Source: JAABRU01 sp050180235 (GTDB taxonomy: Bacteria; Desulfobacterota; Desulfobacteria; Desulfobacterales; Desulfococcaceae). Taken from it: a DNA stretch of 64,000 nucleotides. Positions 1 to 8,705 of the stretch are shown here, one piece after another. A model generated the notes under the pieces. That model saw only the letters and a list, made by a program, of their open reading frames with translations. It did not search any database and was not told the DNA's origin. The translations under genes and the position numbers were made by a program. Each line of letters begins with the position of its first letter. Positions within the stretch are counted from its first letter, which is position 1. Location of the stretch: positions 1 to 64,000 of the forward strand of contig JBFXEJ010000020.1 in the NCBI GenBank assembly GCA_050180235.1. Direction: 5' to 3'.

Positions 1-2334
1 CAAAAAAACACCCTCCCCACGGGGGGGAGGGCTGGGGTGGGGCAGATTCACCCTCCCCCTGCCCCTCCCTCAAGGGAGGGGAGTACTTTCCCCTGCATTG
101 ATCCCCAATGGGATGAACTGCTGGGCTTTCTGGCACAGGAACTCAAAGGCACGCGTTCCCGCATTCTTATCACTTCCCGGCATATGCCTGCGGTTTTGTC
201 CGGCAATGACGGGGTTCTTCCCATTCTGCTTGGCCCGCTGGCCTTTGCCGAACGCGGGCTGTATATCCGCAGCCATCCAAAACTGCGGGAACTGATGTTT
301 TCGGATAAGGAAGGAGAGGAACTGGCAAGAAGTCTGCTGACCATCTCCCGCGGCCATCCCCTGATAATGAACCGCCTTGCCGCACTTGCCGACAACCGCA
401 AAGCTCTGGCAGAGGCAATGGCTGCCATTAAAAACAAAGGCTTTGCCACCCTGCCGGATCTGTTTGCGCCCATGTCGGAAAAAGACAGGGAAAAGGAACG
501 CGCGTATCTGGAAGACGCGGCCATCGGGTCTGTGGATTTTTTAATTGAACGGATTTCTTCTGATGCCCGGCAGTTGCTGTGGATGATCACACAGGCCAAT
601 GAACCGGTTTCGGAAGAATTGATTCAGGGCGTGTGGTCGGGGAAACCGTTTGAAAACGAGCAGATGGAACAACTCCGCATGTTGTTTCAGATTGCGGATC
701 AACTGCCGGAAGAAATACGGAAACAATTATCTGAACTGCCGCCGGAAATCAGGCAACTGCTTCAGTCTTCTGCAAATATTCCGGATGTGCCGGACATTGA
801 ACCCCTGCTCGGTGAACTGACCCGCTCCGGACTGATCAGCCGGGAAAGTAAAGCAGGGTTCCAGCCTGCTTCATCAGATGGCGCAGGCAAAATGCCTGCT
901 ATACAGTATTCCTTCCATGAACTGGTGCGGGAACGCATGACTGCATGGATGGACAGCCACGAAACCGAACGCGGGGGAAAAACCGCAGAACAGATATGGG
1001 TGGCCTATGGCGGGCGGTATGAGGCAATGTTTGAACAGCTTGAACAATCTGCAAAAGAACAGGCCAATGAAGCCGGTCGCCGTGCTTTGGTGTATTTTGT
1101 ACGGGCAAAAGCCTTTGACAAACTGGGTGTTTTGGCAAGCGGACTTGTCACCGGCACAAATGACCCCGCGCTGCTTGGCGGAGTGATTGCCGAATTGCAG
1201 GCCGTGGCCGATCTGGTTCCCGCAGGCAGAGACCGCTGGGTTTTGCGGCTGAATCTGGCGACCGGGTTAATGCAATCAGGACATCCGGATCAGTCTCTGC
1301 CTTTTTATGAACAGGCATGTGCTGAAGCCGAAGCCGCAGGAAACTGGTCTGATGTGGGCGCAATCTGCGGAAACTGGGCAAATGCGCTTGGTGATGTCGG
1401 GCAGTTGGACAAGTCAAAGGAAACCCATTTGCGGAGTGCGGAAGCTGAAAAAAAAGCAGGCAGCCCGAAAATTGACATATACGGCAGCGAACTCGAAGCC
1501 CTGCGCATAGACGTTTATCAGGGCAAAGGACGGGAAGTTCTGCCGGAAATTGAAAGCCGTTTGAAGGAAATCCGGGGCTGGTATCATCGCAGCAGAAAAG
1601 GGGAAACATTGCCGGAAGCTCCTGAACCCATGTATCTGTCGCGTGTTCTGATTTCCGGGCTGGATATTGCCATGAATGCCAATTTGCAGATTGAAAACTG
1701 GGAAGCCTGCCTGTCTCTGCTGAAAGAGACAGAGCAGACCGAACAGGAAAACGGCGCAGGCAGACAGGAACTGTTCCGCACAAGGTTCAATCAGTATGGG
1801 CCATTGATGAAACTGGACAGGCTGGATGAGGCGCAGCAGGTGTTGGGAGAATGTCTTGCGGTGTTCCGGGAAGCAAATGATTTGACAAATCAATCCAAAG
1901 CTCTTTCCGCTCTTGCCAACATCTGGGATGAACGCGGGGACATGGGACAGGCCATCGCGCTTGCAAAGCAGGCATTGGCAATATGCAATCAATTGCCTGA
2001 TCCTGCGGAGCGGGCGATTTCGCATGGGAATCTGTCAAATTATCTGAATAAAGCAGGCAAGATTGAAGATGGGGCAAAACATATGCTTGCTGATATTATT
2101 TATCGTTTTCTCTCTAAACGATTTGATATTCTTCCAATATCTTTGAACAACCTCAAAAATCTAATCCAGCGCGCCGCCCAATCCGGCTCCCGCTATGACC
2201 TGCCCCGCATTGCAGCGCTGCTCTCCTTACCCGAATTTGAGGCATTGCACAGCTTTTTGCAGCACCGGCAGGTGGATATGGGGCAATTGCAGGAAACGGT
2301 TGACCAAATGGTGGCGCAGGCGCGGGGTAATTGA
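1..2334 (+). CDS. C-terminal part of a STAND (NB-ARC-like) NTPase with TPR tail, partial at left edge
   Basis: The frame is open to base 1, so the gene begins outside the window; the GTG at 37 is only the first in-window start codon. The motif ILITSR (about 163-180) and a GLPLA-like GHPL (about 352) fit the end of a STAND/NB-ARC P-loop ATPase, where ILITSR lies just after Walker B; the Walker motifs would be upstream. From about 1,230 to 2,100 the product is helical with TPR-like repeats (for example SLPFYEQACAEAEAAGNW, ALANIWDERGDMGQAIALAKQAL). STAND proteins are signal-transducing ATPases, often in defence or regulation; the effector domain is not visible. About 30 codons (roughly 10-100) are encoded by a G/C-rich palindromic repeat that fills the loop before ILITSR. 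The function is a family inference. Confidence 0.7.
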   Translation, partial: QKNTLPTGGRAGVGQIHPPPAPPSREGSTFPCIDPQWDELLGFLAQELKGTRSRILITSRHMPAVLSGNDGVLPILLGPLAFAERGLYIRSHPKLRELMFSDKEGEELARSLLTISRGHPLIMNRLAALADNRKALAEAMAAIKNKGFATLPDLFAPMSEKDREKERAYLEDAAIGSVDFLIERISSDARQLLWMITQANEPVSEELIQGVWSGKPFENEQMEQLRMLFQIADQLPEEIRKQLSELPPEIRQLLQSSANIPDVPDIEPLLGELTRSGLISRESKAGFQPASSDGAGKMPAIQYSFHELVRERMTAWMDSHETERGGKTAEQIWVAYGGRYEAMFEQLEQSAKEQANEAGRRALVYFVRAKAFDKLGVLASGLVTGTNDPALLGGVIAELQAVADLVPAGRDRWVLRLNLATGLMQSGHPDQSLPFYEQACAEAEAAGNWSDVGAICGNWANALGDVGQLDKSKETHLRSAEAEKKAGSPKIDIYGSELEALRIDVYQGKGREVLPEIESRLKEIRGWYHRSRKGETLPEAPEPMYLSRVLISGLDIAMNANLQIENWEACLSLLKETEQTEQENGAGRQELFRTRFNQYGPLMKLDRLDEAQQVLGECLAVFREANDLTNQSKALSALANIWDERGDMGQAIALAKQALAICNQLPDPAERAISHGNLSNYLNKAGKIEDGAKHMLADIIYRFLSKRFDILPISLNNLKNLIQRAAQSGSRYDLPRIAALLSLPEFEALHSFLQHRQVDMGQLQETVDQMVAQARGN
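11..81. repeat. G/C-rich palindromic repeat inside a coding frame
   Basis: Two hairpins lie side by side: CCCTCCCC (11-18) facing GGGGGGAGGG (22-31), and CCCCTCCCT (62-70) facing AGGGAGGGG (73-81). The element stays in frame with the NTPase and encodes a Gly/Pro-rich segment unlike the rest of the protein. It resembles the mobile palindromic elements known to insert in coding sequences (for example Rickettsia RPE), but the family was not identified. Confidence 0.6.
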
Positions 2335-2438
2335 TGTAGGGTGGACACGGTTTTTTGTGCCCACCTAACCGTCAATGATGAAAAATGAACATGGTTTTTT
2401 TGTGCCCACCATAACCGTCAATGATGAAAAATGAACAT

Positions 2439-2485
2439 GGTGTGCATGGTGTTATTTTTTTTCAAAAAATAACACCATGCACACC
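2439..2485. repeat. Perfect 22-bp stem hairpin
   Basis: The arm starting GGTGTGCATGGTGTTA (2439-2460) pairs base for base with 2464-2485, leaving a 3-nt loop. A second copy at 2566-2611 has changed bases on both arms, so the hairpin is kept by compensation. Confidence 0.8.
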
Positions 2486-2565
2486 CTACATAAATTATTG
2501 CAGGTTGTATTGTGGGAATGGTTTTGTTGTGCCCGCCATAACCAGCAATGATGAAAAATGAACAT

Positions 2566-2611
2566 GGTGTGCAGGATGTGATTTTTTTCAAAAAATCACA
2601 TCCTGCACACC
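2566..2611. repeat. Second long hairpin, covarying with the first
   Basis: The arm GGTGTGCAGGATGTGA... (2566-2587) pairs with 2590-2611. Compared with 2439-2485, CATGGTGTTA has become CAGGATGTGA and the opposite arm has changed to match. A third, degenerate copy is at about 3302-3351. Confidence 0.8.
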
Positions 2612-2689
2612 CTACATAAATGATTGAAATTTATGGGGTGGGAATGGTTTTTTTGTGCCCACTATAACCGTCCTGTGCGGGAGGTATAA

Positions 2690-3238
2690 ATGTCGAATTA
2701 TCATCGTGCATTTTTACCCGGTGGAACGTTTTTCTTTACGGTGGTGACATTTCGGAGGCGGAACATTTTCAATCAGCCTGAATGCCGGAAAATGCTGCGG
2801 AATGTTGTTGAACGGGTACGGCAAATGCACCCTTTTTTCATTAATGCCTGGGTGCTGCTGCCGGAGCATATGCACTGCATATGGACATTGCCCGAAGGAG
2901 ATGCTGCTTTCTCAAAACGCTGGAGTCTGATCAAATCAAATTTTTCAAAACAGGCCAAAGATATGCTGCACAAACCCGAATGGATGAATGTCTCCAAAAA
3001 GAAACGCCGGGAATGCACTGTATGGCAAAGAAGGTTCTGGGAACATCTGATCCGGGATGATGAGGATTACCGGTTCCACATGGATTACATTCATTACAAT
3101 CCTGTAAAACATGGGTTGGTAACTCAGGTAAGGGATTGGCCTCATTCAACCTTTCACCGTTATGTCAAAAAAGGCATTTATTCCGAAAATTGGGGCGGTG
3201 GAACAGCATACGGTTTGGATTATGATATTGGAGAGTAG
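2690..3238 (+). CDS. REP-associated tyrosine transposase (RAYT)
   Basis: A 182-residue single-strand DNA transposase of the Y1/HUH class (IS200/IS605-related) that is thought to spread REP hairpins. The HUH metal-binding motif is His60-Met-His62 in the context PEHMHCIW, and the catalytic Tyr is most likely Tyr133 in DYIHYNPVKHG, a block typical of RAYTs. The start is supported by a GGGAGG ribosome site a few bases upstream of the ATG. REP-like hairpins crowd both sides, and one REP copy (3235-3264) overlaps the TAG stop codon. Full length for the family, with no frameshift. The substrate (the flanking REPs) is inferred from position. Confidence 0.92.
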   Translation: MSNYHRAFLPGGTFFFTVVTFRRRNIFNQPECRKMLRNVVERVRQMHPFFINAWVLLPEHMHCIWTLPEGDAAFSKRWSLIKSNFSKQAKDMLHKPEWMNVSKKKRRECTVWQRRFWEHLIRDDEDYRFHMDYIHYNPVKHGLVTQVRDWPHSTFHRYVKKGIYSENWGGGTAYGLDYDIGE

Positions 3239-3503
3239 GGTGGGCACGGCTTTTTGTGCCCACCATAAAAACCAATAAACACCAATGATGAAAACTGTAA
3301 ATGGTGTGCATGGTGTTATTTTTTTTCAAAAATTAATATCATGCACACCCTACATAAATAATTGCAGGTTGTATTGTGGGAATGTTTTTTTTGTGCCCGC
3401 CATAATAAATCATTGGAATTTGTAGGGTGGGCACGGTTTTTTGTGCCCGCCATAATAAATCATTGGAATTTGTAGGGTGGGCACGGTTTTTTGTGCCCAC
3501 CTT
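3235..3503. repeat. REP-like repeat cluster downstream of the RAYT gene
   Basis: A REP copy at 3235-3264 overlaps the RAYT stop. A degenerate A/T-centred hairpin is at about 3302-3351. Two head-to-tail copies of a 50-bp unit (CATAATAAATCATTGGAATT then GTAGGGTGGGCACGG...) span about 3401-3500. The unit can fold through GGTGGGCAC / GTGCCCACC. No gene is seen between the RAYT stop and the next start at 3590. Confidence 0.8.
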
Positions 3504-3589
3504 TTGAAACTGAATCCCGAACCTGCGGCAAACGCAGATTAGGAACCGGGCAGGCGGGAACCTGCCATGCAAACAATGAGGAGGAGAAC

Positions 3590-6500
3590 ATGGGAAAAGG
3601 AAGAACTGTCATTTTCATGGGCATACTTCTGCTGCTGTATGCCCTATGTCCTGCACAGCTTTTTGCTGCCCAGGATGCTGCTGTGACTGCCGGAACCGGG
3701 GGAGGAACCAAAAAAACCGGAACCTTCCGGGTGCTGGACATCAGCGAGCGCACTTATGACAACGGCCCGGCCATTGCGGTTCTTGTCTCGGAGCCGCTGG
3801 ACCCGACCCTGCGCCATGATGAGCATTTGCGCATCAGCGATACCCGTGAACTGCTCAAAAGTGCGTGGGTACTGTCTGAGGACGGACGAACCCTCTGGTT
3901 TCCCCATGTGGATGCGGAAACTGAGTATTCCGTCACTGTTCTGGAAACTTTAAAAGCCGCGAACGGTCAGGTTCTTGGCGAGCGCAAGAGCCAGTCTGTC
4001 ACCACAAAGGCCATCAGTCCCATTATCAGTTTTGCGAGTGAGGGTTTTCTGCTTCCCGCGAAAATGAACAAGGGACTTCCCCTTGTCAGCATCAATGTGA
4101 CTTCCGTGTATGCAGAATTTTTCCGCATGAAACCCGAAGGACTGATAAACCTTGTGGACTGGGACAATACAGCCGGTGAAAAGGATTATTATCAACTGGC
4201 ACAGACCAAAGACTATGGGGAAATGGTGTATTCAGGCCGTTTTGATCTGGATGTTCCCAAAAACCGGCGCACGGTCTGCCATATTCCGGTCGAAAACATT
4301 GAACCTTTGCAGAAACCCGGTGTTTATCTTGCCATTCTCCGCGAACCCGGTCAGTACAATTACGCTTATCAGGGAACCTATTTTCTGGTGACAGACATCG
4401 GACTTCATGCCAGAGCCTATGCGTCTGAATCCCTGATTTTTGCTTCCTCTCTCAAGACCGGCGCGCCTTTGCCTGATGTGCAGCTCAAATTTTATGACAG
4501 CAACAGCAAAGTGGTGGCGGAAGGCGTCACAGATGAAAACGGGCAGTACAAAACCGCTCTGGTGCTGCCGGGTGATATTCAGATAATGACTGCATCTTAT
4601 CAGGATCAGACCGGTGTGCTTCCCATGCGAACCCCGGCTTTGGATATGAGTGAATTTGATCTGGGCAAACGCGCATACCATCCCCGTGAAATTTTCCTGT
4701 ACAGCCCCCGTGATTTGTACCGTCCCGGAGAAACTGCCACTGTATCTGCTCTGCTGCGGGATCATGATGCACAGATGATTGACACCATACCCCTGACAGC
4801 AAAACTGTTTCAGCCTGACGGCCGGGAAATCCGGACATTCACATGGCACGCGCAGGAAAATGAAGCCCAGGATATGGATTATTTCCGCACAGAACTTGAT
4901 TTTCCCACTGATGCACAGACCGGAAAATGGGAACTCCGGGTTTGGGATGACCCTTCCGCAACCAATCCGGCTGCTGTGCATGAACTGCAGATTGAGGAAT
5001 TTCTGCCGGAACGCATGAAGGTGGACATAAAAACCCTGCCTGATTTCCCTGGGCCAAAGGATACCATAAAAGCAGAAGTGAACGGCATGTATCTGTACGG
5101 CGCGCCCGCGAGTGAAAATGAAATCGCTTTCCGTATCCGGGTTAAAGCCAAACGGGATTTGTTTGAAAATCTCAAGGATTTCCAGTTCGGGGATATCGCG
5201 GATGAGGAATACCGGGATTACTGGGAAACCGATACAAAAAAACTGGATGCACAGGGCAATTTCACTCTGGAAGTGGAAAACCGCTGGTCAGAAATGCTCA
5301 GTCCCCTTACAGTGAGAGTGGTTGCGGATTTGTATGAAAGCGGTGGCCGTCCTGTCACCCGTTATGCAGACAAAACCGTATGGCCTGCCCAGAATCTGAT
5401 TGGCATCCGGCCTTTGTTCACCGGAGAATCTGCGGACGCGGGCCCCATTAAGTTTGAAGTGGTCATGGCAGACACTAAGGGAAAACCTGTAGCAGCGCAG
5501 GGTCTGCTGGTGGAGCTCATCAAAGAGGACAGGGATTATTACTGGGAATATTCCGAATCCACAGGCTGGCTGTACAAATTTACGGAAAAAACCTACAATT
5601 TCCTTACAGATTCTCTCAATCTCAAAGGAGACAAAGCCACGCCTTACACCATTTCCCTGCAAAACGGCCAGTATGTGCTGGCCATCCGGAATCCGGAAAA
5701 CAATCTGGTTTCCAGTGTGCGTTTCCGGGTGGGGAGATGGTGGTACGGAGAGGACGGAGAAAAATCTGCACGGCCTGACAAAGTGGTGCTGACACTCAAT
5801 CAGGCAACGTACCGTCCCGGCGATTTTATCAAACTGACCGTGACTCCGCCCCACAGCGGAGAAGCCCTGATTCTGGTGGAAGGTGACAAACCCCTGTGGA
5901 CAAAACGGGTTCCGGTGGATGGCAAAGGCACGGAAGTGGAAATTCCCATTCTTGCTGGCTGGGACAGTCACAATATTTACATCAGCGCGGTCGTGTTCCG
6001 TCCTGCGGATGCCGCAGAGAAAATCACACCCAACCGGGCTGTGGGACTGATTCATCTGCCTTTGGAACGCTCAGACCGGAAAATTGCACTGGAAATCGAT
6101 GCTCCAAAGAAAACTGTTCCCGAAGGACCTTTGACTGTAAAAGTGAAAATGACCGGGGAGCGAAAGGAAACCCCTATTTACGTTACGCTCGCGGCTGTGG
6201 ATACCGGCATTCTGAATATCACGGATTTCAAAACCCCTGATCCCTTTGCCTGGTTTTTTGAACCCCGGAGATATGATGTGAATGCGTATGACATGTATGC
6301 CAAAGTCATAGAAAATCTGGATGGCAATCCTGCCGCGCTGCGTTACGGAGGTGATGCGGATCTGGCAGGGGGCAAACGTCCCGAAAGCAAAGTAAAACTT
6401 CTTTCCCTGTTCCATTCGCCTGTGTCCTTTGATGAAAACGGCATCGCGGAAATCACCTTTACCCTGCCGGATTTCAACGGAAAACTGCGGCTTATGGCCC

Positions 6501-8461
6501 TGGCCTTTGATGCAAACTGTTTTGGTTCCGCAGAAGCTGATGTTACAGTGGCCGCGCCTGTTGTCACGCAACTGGCCATGCCCCGTTTCATGGCTCCCGG
6601 AGATCAGTCAGTCTTTACGCTGGATGTGCATAACCTGAGCGGCAAAAAGCAGGATATTGCCATCAGAATGAAAACCGAAGGCCCCATTGCTTTGGAAAAA
6701 GGGGAGCAGAATCTGCCTTTGGCAGACGGGGAAAAGAAAACCCTGCGCTTTCCGGTGCGGGGCGCGGACAATTACGGCACAGGCAAAGTTTTTATGGAAC
6801 TCAAATCCGGCGATTTTCAGCAGAAACGCGACTGGCAGATTCCGGTTCGCCCCGGTTATCCCGGCACAGTGCGCAGGGTGTTTCAGATACTCAAACCCGG
6901 CGAAGTTTTCAGTCTGGATTCCCGTCTGGCCGATGATCTGATTCCGTCAACAGTGGACGGAGAAATCAAAATCTCTGCGCAGATGCCTTTGGATTTTCAG
7001 GATGCCATGAAAGGACTTATCGGCTATCCATACGGATGTCTGGAGCAGACTTCCAGCAGTGCATGGCCCCTGCTCTATGCCACAAAAGATCAGATTAGCC
7101 GCTATCATCTGACACCCATTACGCCTGAAGAGCGGACAAAACGTCTGAAGATTGCAATGGAGCGGCTGGGAACCATGCAACTGGATTCCGGGGCTTTTGG
7201 ACTGTGGAACAGAAACAGCCCTGAAGCTGCCTGGCTTACAGTGTATGTAACGGATTTTCTGCTCACTGCCCGCGATATGGGCGTGGAAGTGCCGGCAGCC
7301 ATGCTGGACAAGGCTCTCAAACGTCTGGAAAATTATGTGTCCAAGAGCGCACCTCTGGATGATTACGGTGACAACGCGGCACGGGAGCATCTGGATTTTT
7401 CTGTGCGCAGTTATGCGGGATATGTTCTTTCCCGCCTGAACCGTGCGCCTTTGGGAACCCTGCGCACCCTGTATGACAATCACAAAGACAAGGCCGGTTC
7501 CTCTCTGCCGCTGGCGTATATGGGCATTGCCCTCAAACGCATGGGCGATCTGAGCCGCAGCGCGGAGGCTTTGAAACTCGCTGCAAAAAAACGTATTGCA
7601 GAATACGGTTACTGGGGAGATTACAGCAGCCAGATCCGGGATCTGGCCTTTACCATTGCCCTTTTTGTGGAATACAATGCAGACAGCACCGAGGGATTTG
7701 ACAGTCTCATGGTGGATTTGGATGCGGCCATGCGTCAGCGGAGATGGCTCAGCACACAGGAAAAATCCGCGATTTTCCGGGCAGGAATTGTTCTGCAGGA
7801 ACGCGCAGAAAAAGAATGGAAAGGCAAACTCACGGTTTCCGGCAAAGAAACTCCTCTGATGCAGAAAGGGGATTATTTCAACGGACTGGGAGCAGGGGAG
7901 ATTTCCGGGGGCGTGAATTTCGTGTGTGAAAATCCGGAGCGGATTTATGTTTCAGCCATTGTGCGTGGCTACACCAAAACCCCGCCCCCCAAAGAGGATG
8001 CAAAGATTTCTGTTGTGCGGGAACTCTATGACATCTACGGAAAACCTGTGGACAGAAAGGAATTCAGCGTGGGAGAACTGGTGCTGGTGCATCTGAGGAT
8101 CAGTGCCAAACAATGGCTTCCGGACGGTCTGGTCGTGGATATGGTTCCAGCCGGGTTTGAACCGGAAAACCAGAATCTGAAACACAGTTTCAAGATGGAG
8201 GATATGAATCTGGACGGCAAATCCATCTGGAAACTGAAAGAGGCTGCTGTGATTCTGCATGAGGAATACCGGGATGACCGGTATGCAGCGGCTGTGCAGT
8301 TGCATGATTATTCTCCCACTCATCTTTTCTATATGGTGAGAGTGGTCAGTCCCGGCACATTTTCCATGCCTCCGGCCTTTGCAGAATCCATGTACAGGCC
8401 TGAAATCCGGGGAATTGGGGATACTCCGGGGCAGATTACGGTTGTAAACAAAAGCAGATAA
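3590..8461 (+). CDS. Bacterial alpha-2-macroglobulin, thioester type
   Basis: A large (1,623 residues) secreted protease inhibitor or bait protein of the YfhM class. The ATG at 3590 is chosen because GAGGAGGA precedes it and a signal peptide follows (hydrophobic residues 7-25, ending near FAA-QD); the frame is open upstream only through repeat DNA. Macroglobulin-type beta domains fill the first 1,100 residues, including PREIFLYSPRDLYRPGETA near 370. The thioester motif Cys1150-Leu-Glu-Gln1153 (in PYGCLEQTSS) begins the helical thioester domain, so covalent trapping chemistry looks intact. There is no clear lipobox (Leu precedes Cys20), so a soluble periplasmic form is more likely than a lipoprotein. 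In many bacteria the gene sits beside pbpC (PBP1C); no such gene is here. Confidence 0.9.
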   Translation: MGKGRTVIFMGILLLLYALCPAQLFAAQDAAVTAGTGGGTKKTGTFRVLDISERTYDNGPAIAVLVSEPLDPTLRHDEHLRISDTRELLKSAWVLSEDGRTLWFPHVDAETEYSVTVLETLKAANGQVLGERKSQSVTTKAISPIISFASEGFLLPAKMNKGLPLVSINVTSVYAEFFRMKPEGLINLVDWDNTAGEKDYYQLAQTKDYGEMVYSGRFDLDVPKNRRTVCHIPVENIEPLQKPGVYLAILREPGQYNYAYQGTYFLVTDIGLHARAYASESLIFASSLKTGAPLPDVQLKFYDSNSKVVAEGVTDENGQYKTALVLPGDIQIMTASYQDQTGVLPMRTPALDMSEFDLGKRAYHPREIFLYSPRDLYRPGETATVSALLRDHDAQMIDTIPLTAKLFQPDGREIRTFTWHAQENEAQDMDYFRTELDFPTDAQTGKWELRVWDDPSATNPAAVHELQIEEFLPERMKVDIKTLPDFPGPKDTIKAEVNGMYLYGAPASENEIAFRIRVKAKRDLFENLKDFQFGDIADEEYRDYWETDTKKLDAQGNFTLEVENRWSEMLSPLTVRVVADLYESGGRPVTRYADKTVWPAQNLIGIRPLFTGESADAGPIKFEVVMADTKGKPVAAQGLLVELIKEDRDYYWEYSESTGWLYKFTEKTYNFLTDSLNLKGDKATPYTISLQNGQYVLAIRNPENNLVSSVRFRVGRWWYGEDGEKSARPDKVVLTLNQATYRPGDFIKLTVTPPHSGEALILVEGDKPLWTKRVPVDGKGTEVEIPILAGWDSHNIYISAVVFRPADAAEKITPNRAVGLIHLPLERSDRKIALEIDAPKKTVPEGPLTVKVKMTGERKETPIYVTLAAVDTGILNITDFKTPDPFAWFFEPRRYDVNAYDMYAKVIENLDGNPAALRYGGDADLAGGKRPESKVKLLSLFHSPVSFDENGIAEITFTLPDFNGKLRLMALAFDANCFGSAEADVTVAAPVVTQLAMPRFMAPGDQSVFTLDVHNLSGKKQDIAIRMKTEGPIALEKGEQNLPLADGEKKTLRFPVRGADNYGTGKVFMELKSGDFQQKRDWQIPVRPGYPGTVRRVFQILKPGEVFSLDSRLADDLIPSTVDGEIKISAQMPLDFQDAMKGLIGYPYGCLEQTSSSAWPLLYATKDQISRYHLTPITPEERTKRLKIAMERLGTMQLDSGAFGLWNRNSPEAAWLTVYVTDFLLTARDMGVEVPAAMLDKALKRLENYVSKSAPLDDYGDNAAREHLDFSVRSYAGYVLSRLNRAPLGTLRTLYDNHKDKAGSSLPLAYMGIALKRMGDLSRSAEALKLAAKKRIAEYGYWGDYSSQIRDLAFTIALFVEYNADSTEGFDSLMVDLDAAMRQRRWLSTQEKSAIFRAGIVLQERAEKEWKGKLTVSGKETPLMQKGDYFNGLGAGEISGGVNFVCENPERIYVSAIVRGYTKTPPPKEDAKISVVRELYDIYGKPVDRKEFSVGELVLVHLRISAKQWLPDGLVVDMVPAGFEPENQNLKHSFKMEDMNLDGKSIWKLKEAAVILHEEYRDDRYAAAVQLHDYSPTHLFYMVRVVSPGTFSMPPAFAESMYRPEIRGIGDTPGQITVVNKSR

Positions 8462-8462
8462 A

Positions 8463-8545
8463 GTGTTCAGGTGTCAGGTGTCAGGAAGAGCAGAACCTAT
8501 GCTCCGGCTGATATGAGTTACCCCTGAAACCTGACACCTTAAATA
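8463..8545. repeat. Imperfect inverted repeat, dispersed family
   Basis: GTGTTCAGGTGTCAGGTGTCAGG is followed about 50 bases later by CCTGACACCTTAAA, which can pair with it. A related copy (TCAGGATTCAGGTGTAAGAG...CTGACACCTTAAA) lies at about 48012-48052, upstream of asnS. It could form a weak stem after the macroglobulin gene. Confidence 0.5.
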
Positions 8546-8705
8546 CTCAACTGTATATTTTTCGGCATAAGGCAGGGCATAAGGTGATTTCCGGAAAAGA
8601 ATATCCCTGCAAAGCAGCAAAAGCTTCCGGTTTTTGCCCTGTGCCTGTTTGTGCCTGTGAACTGAACCGGGTTATTTATTTTCAGAAATCACATAAGGAG
8701 ACAAA

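Larger units (their letters stand above)
2336..2670. repeat. REP-like repeat cluster upstream of the RAYT gene
   Basis: This gene-free stretch consists of copies of a GTAGGGTGGRCACGG...TTTTGTGCCCACC element (2336-2365, with shortened copies near 2394-2412, 2518-2540 and 2638-2667) alternating with two long A/T-centred hairpins listed separately. The spacer CAATGATGAAAAATGAACAT is also repeated. The units flank the RAYT gene on both sides, the usual arrangement of REP sequences and their transposase. No ORF is supported here. Confidence 0.8.

Noticed and set aside
3491..3589. 33-codon N-terminal extension of the macroglobulin
   Set aside because: It reads through REP-like DNA; the signal peptide and ribosome site place the start at 3590.
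4232..4981. 249-codon minus-strand frame inside the macroglobulin gene
   Set aside because: No recognisable domain; it overlaps a complete and certain gene.
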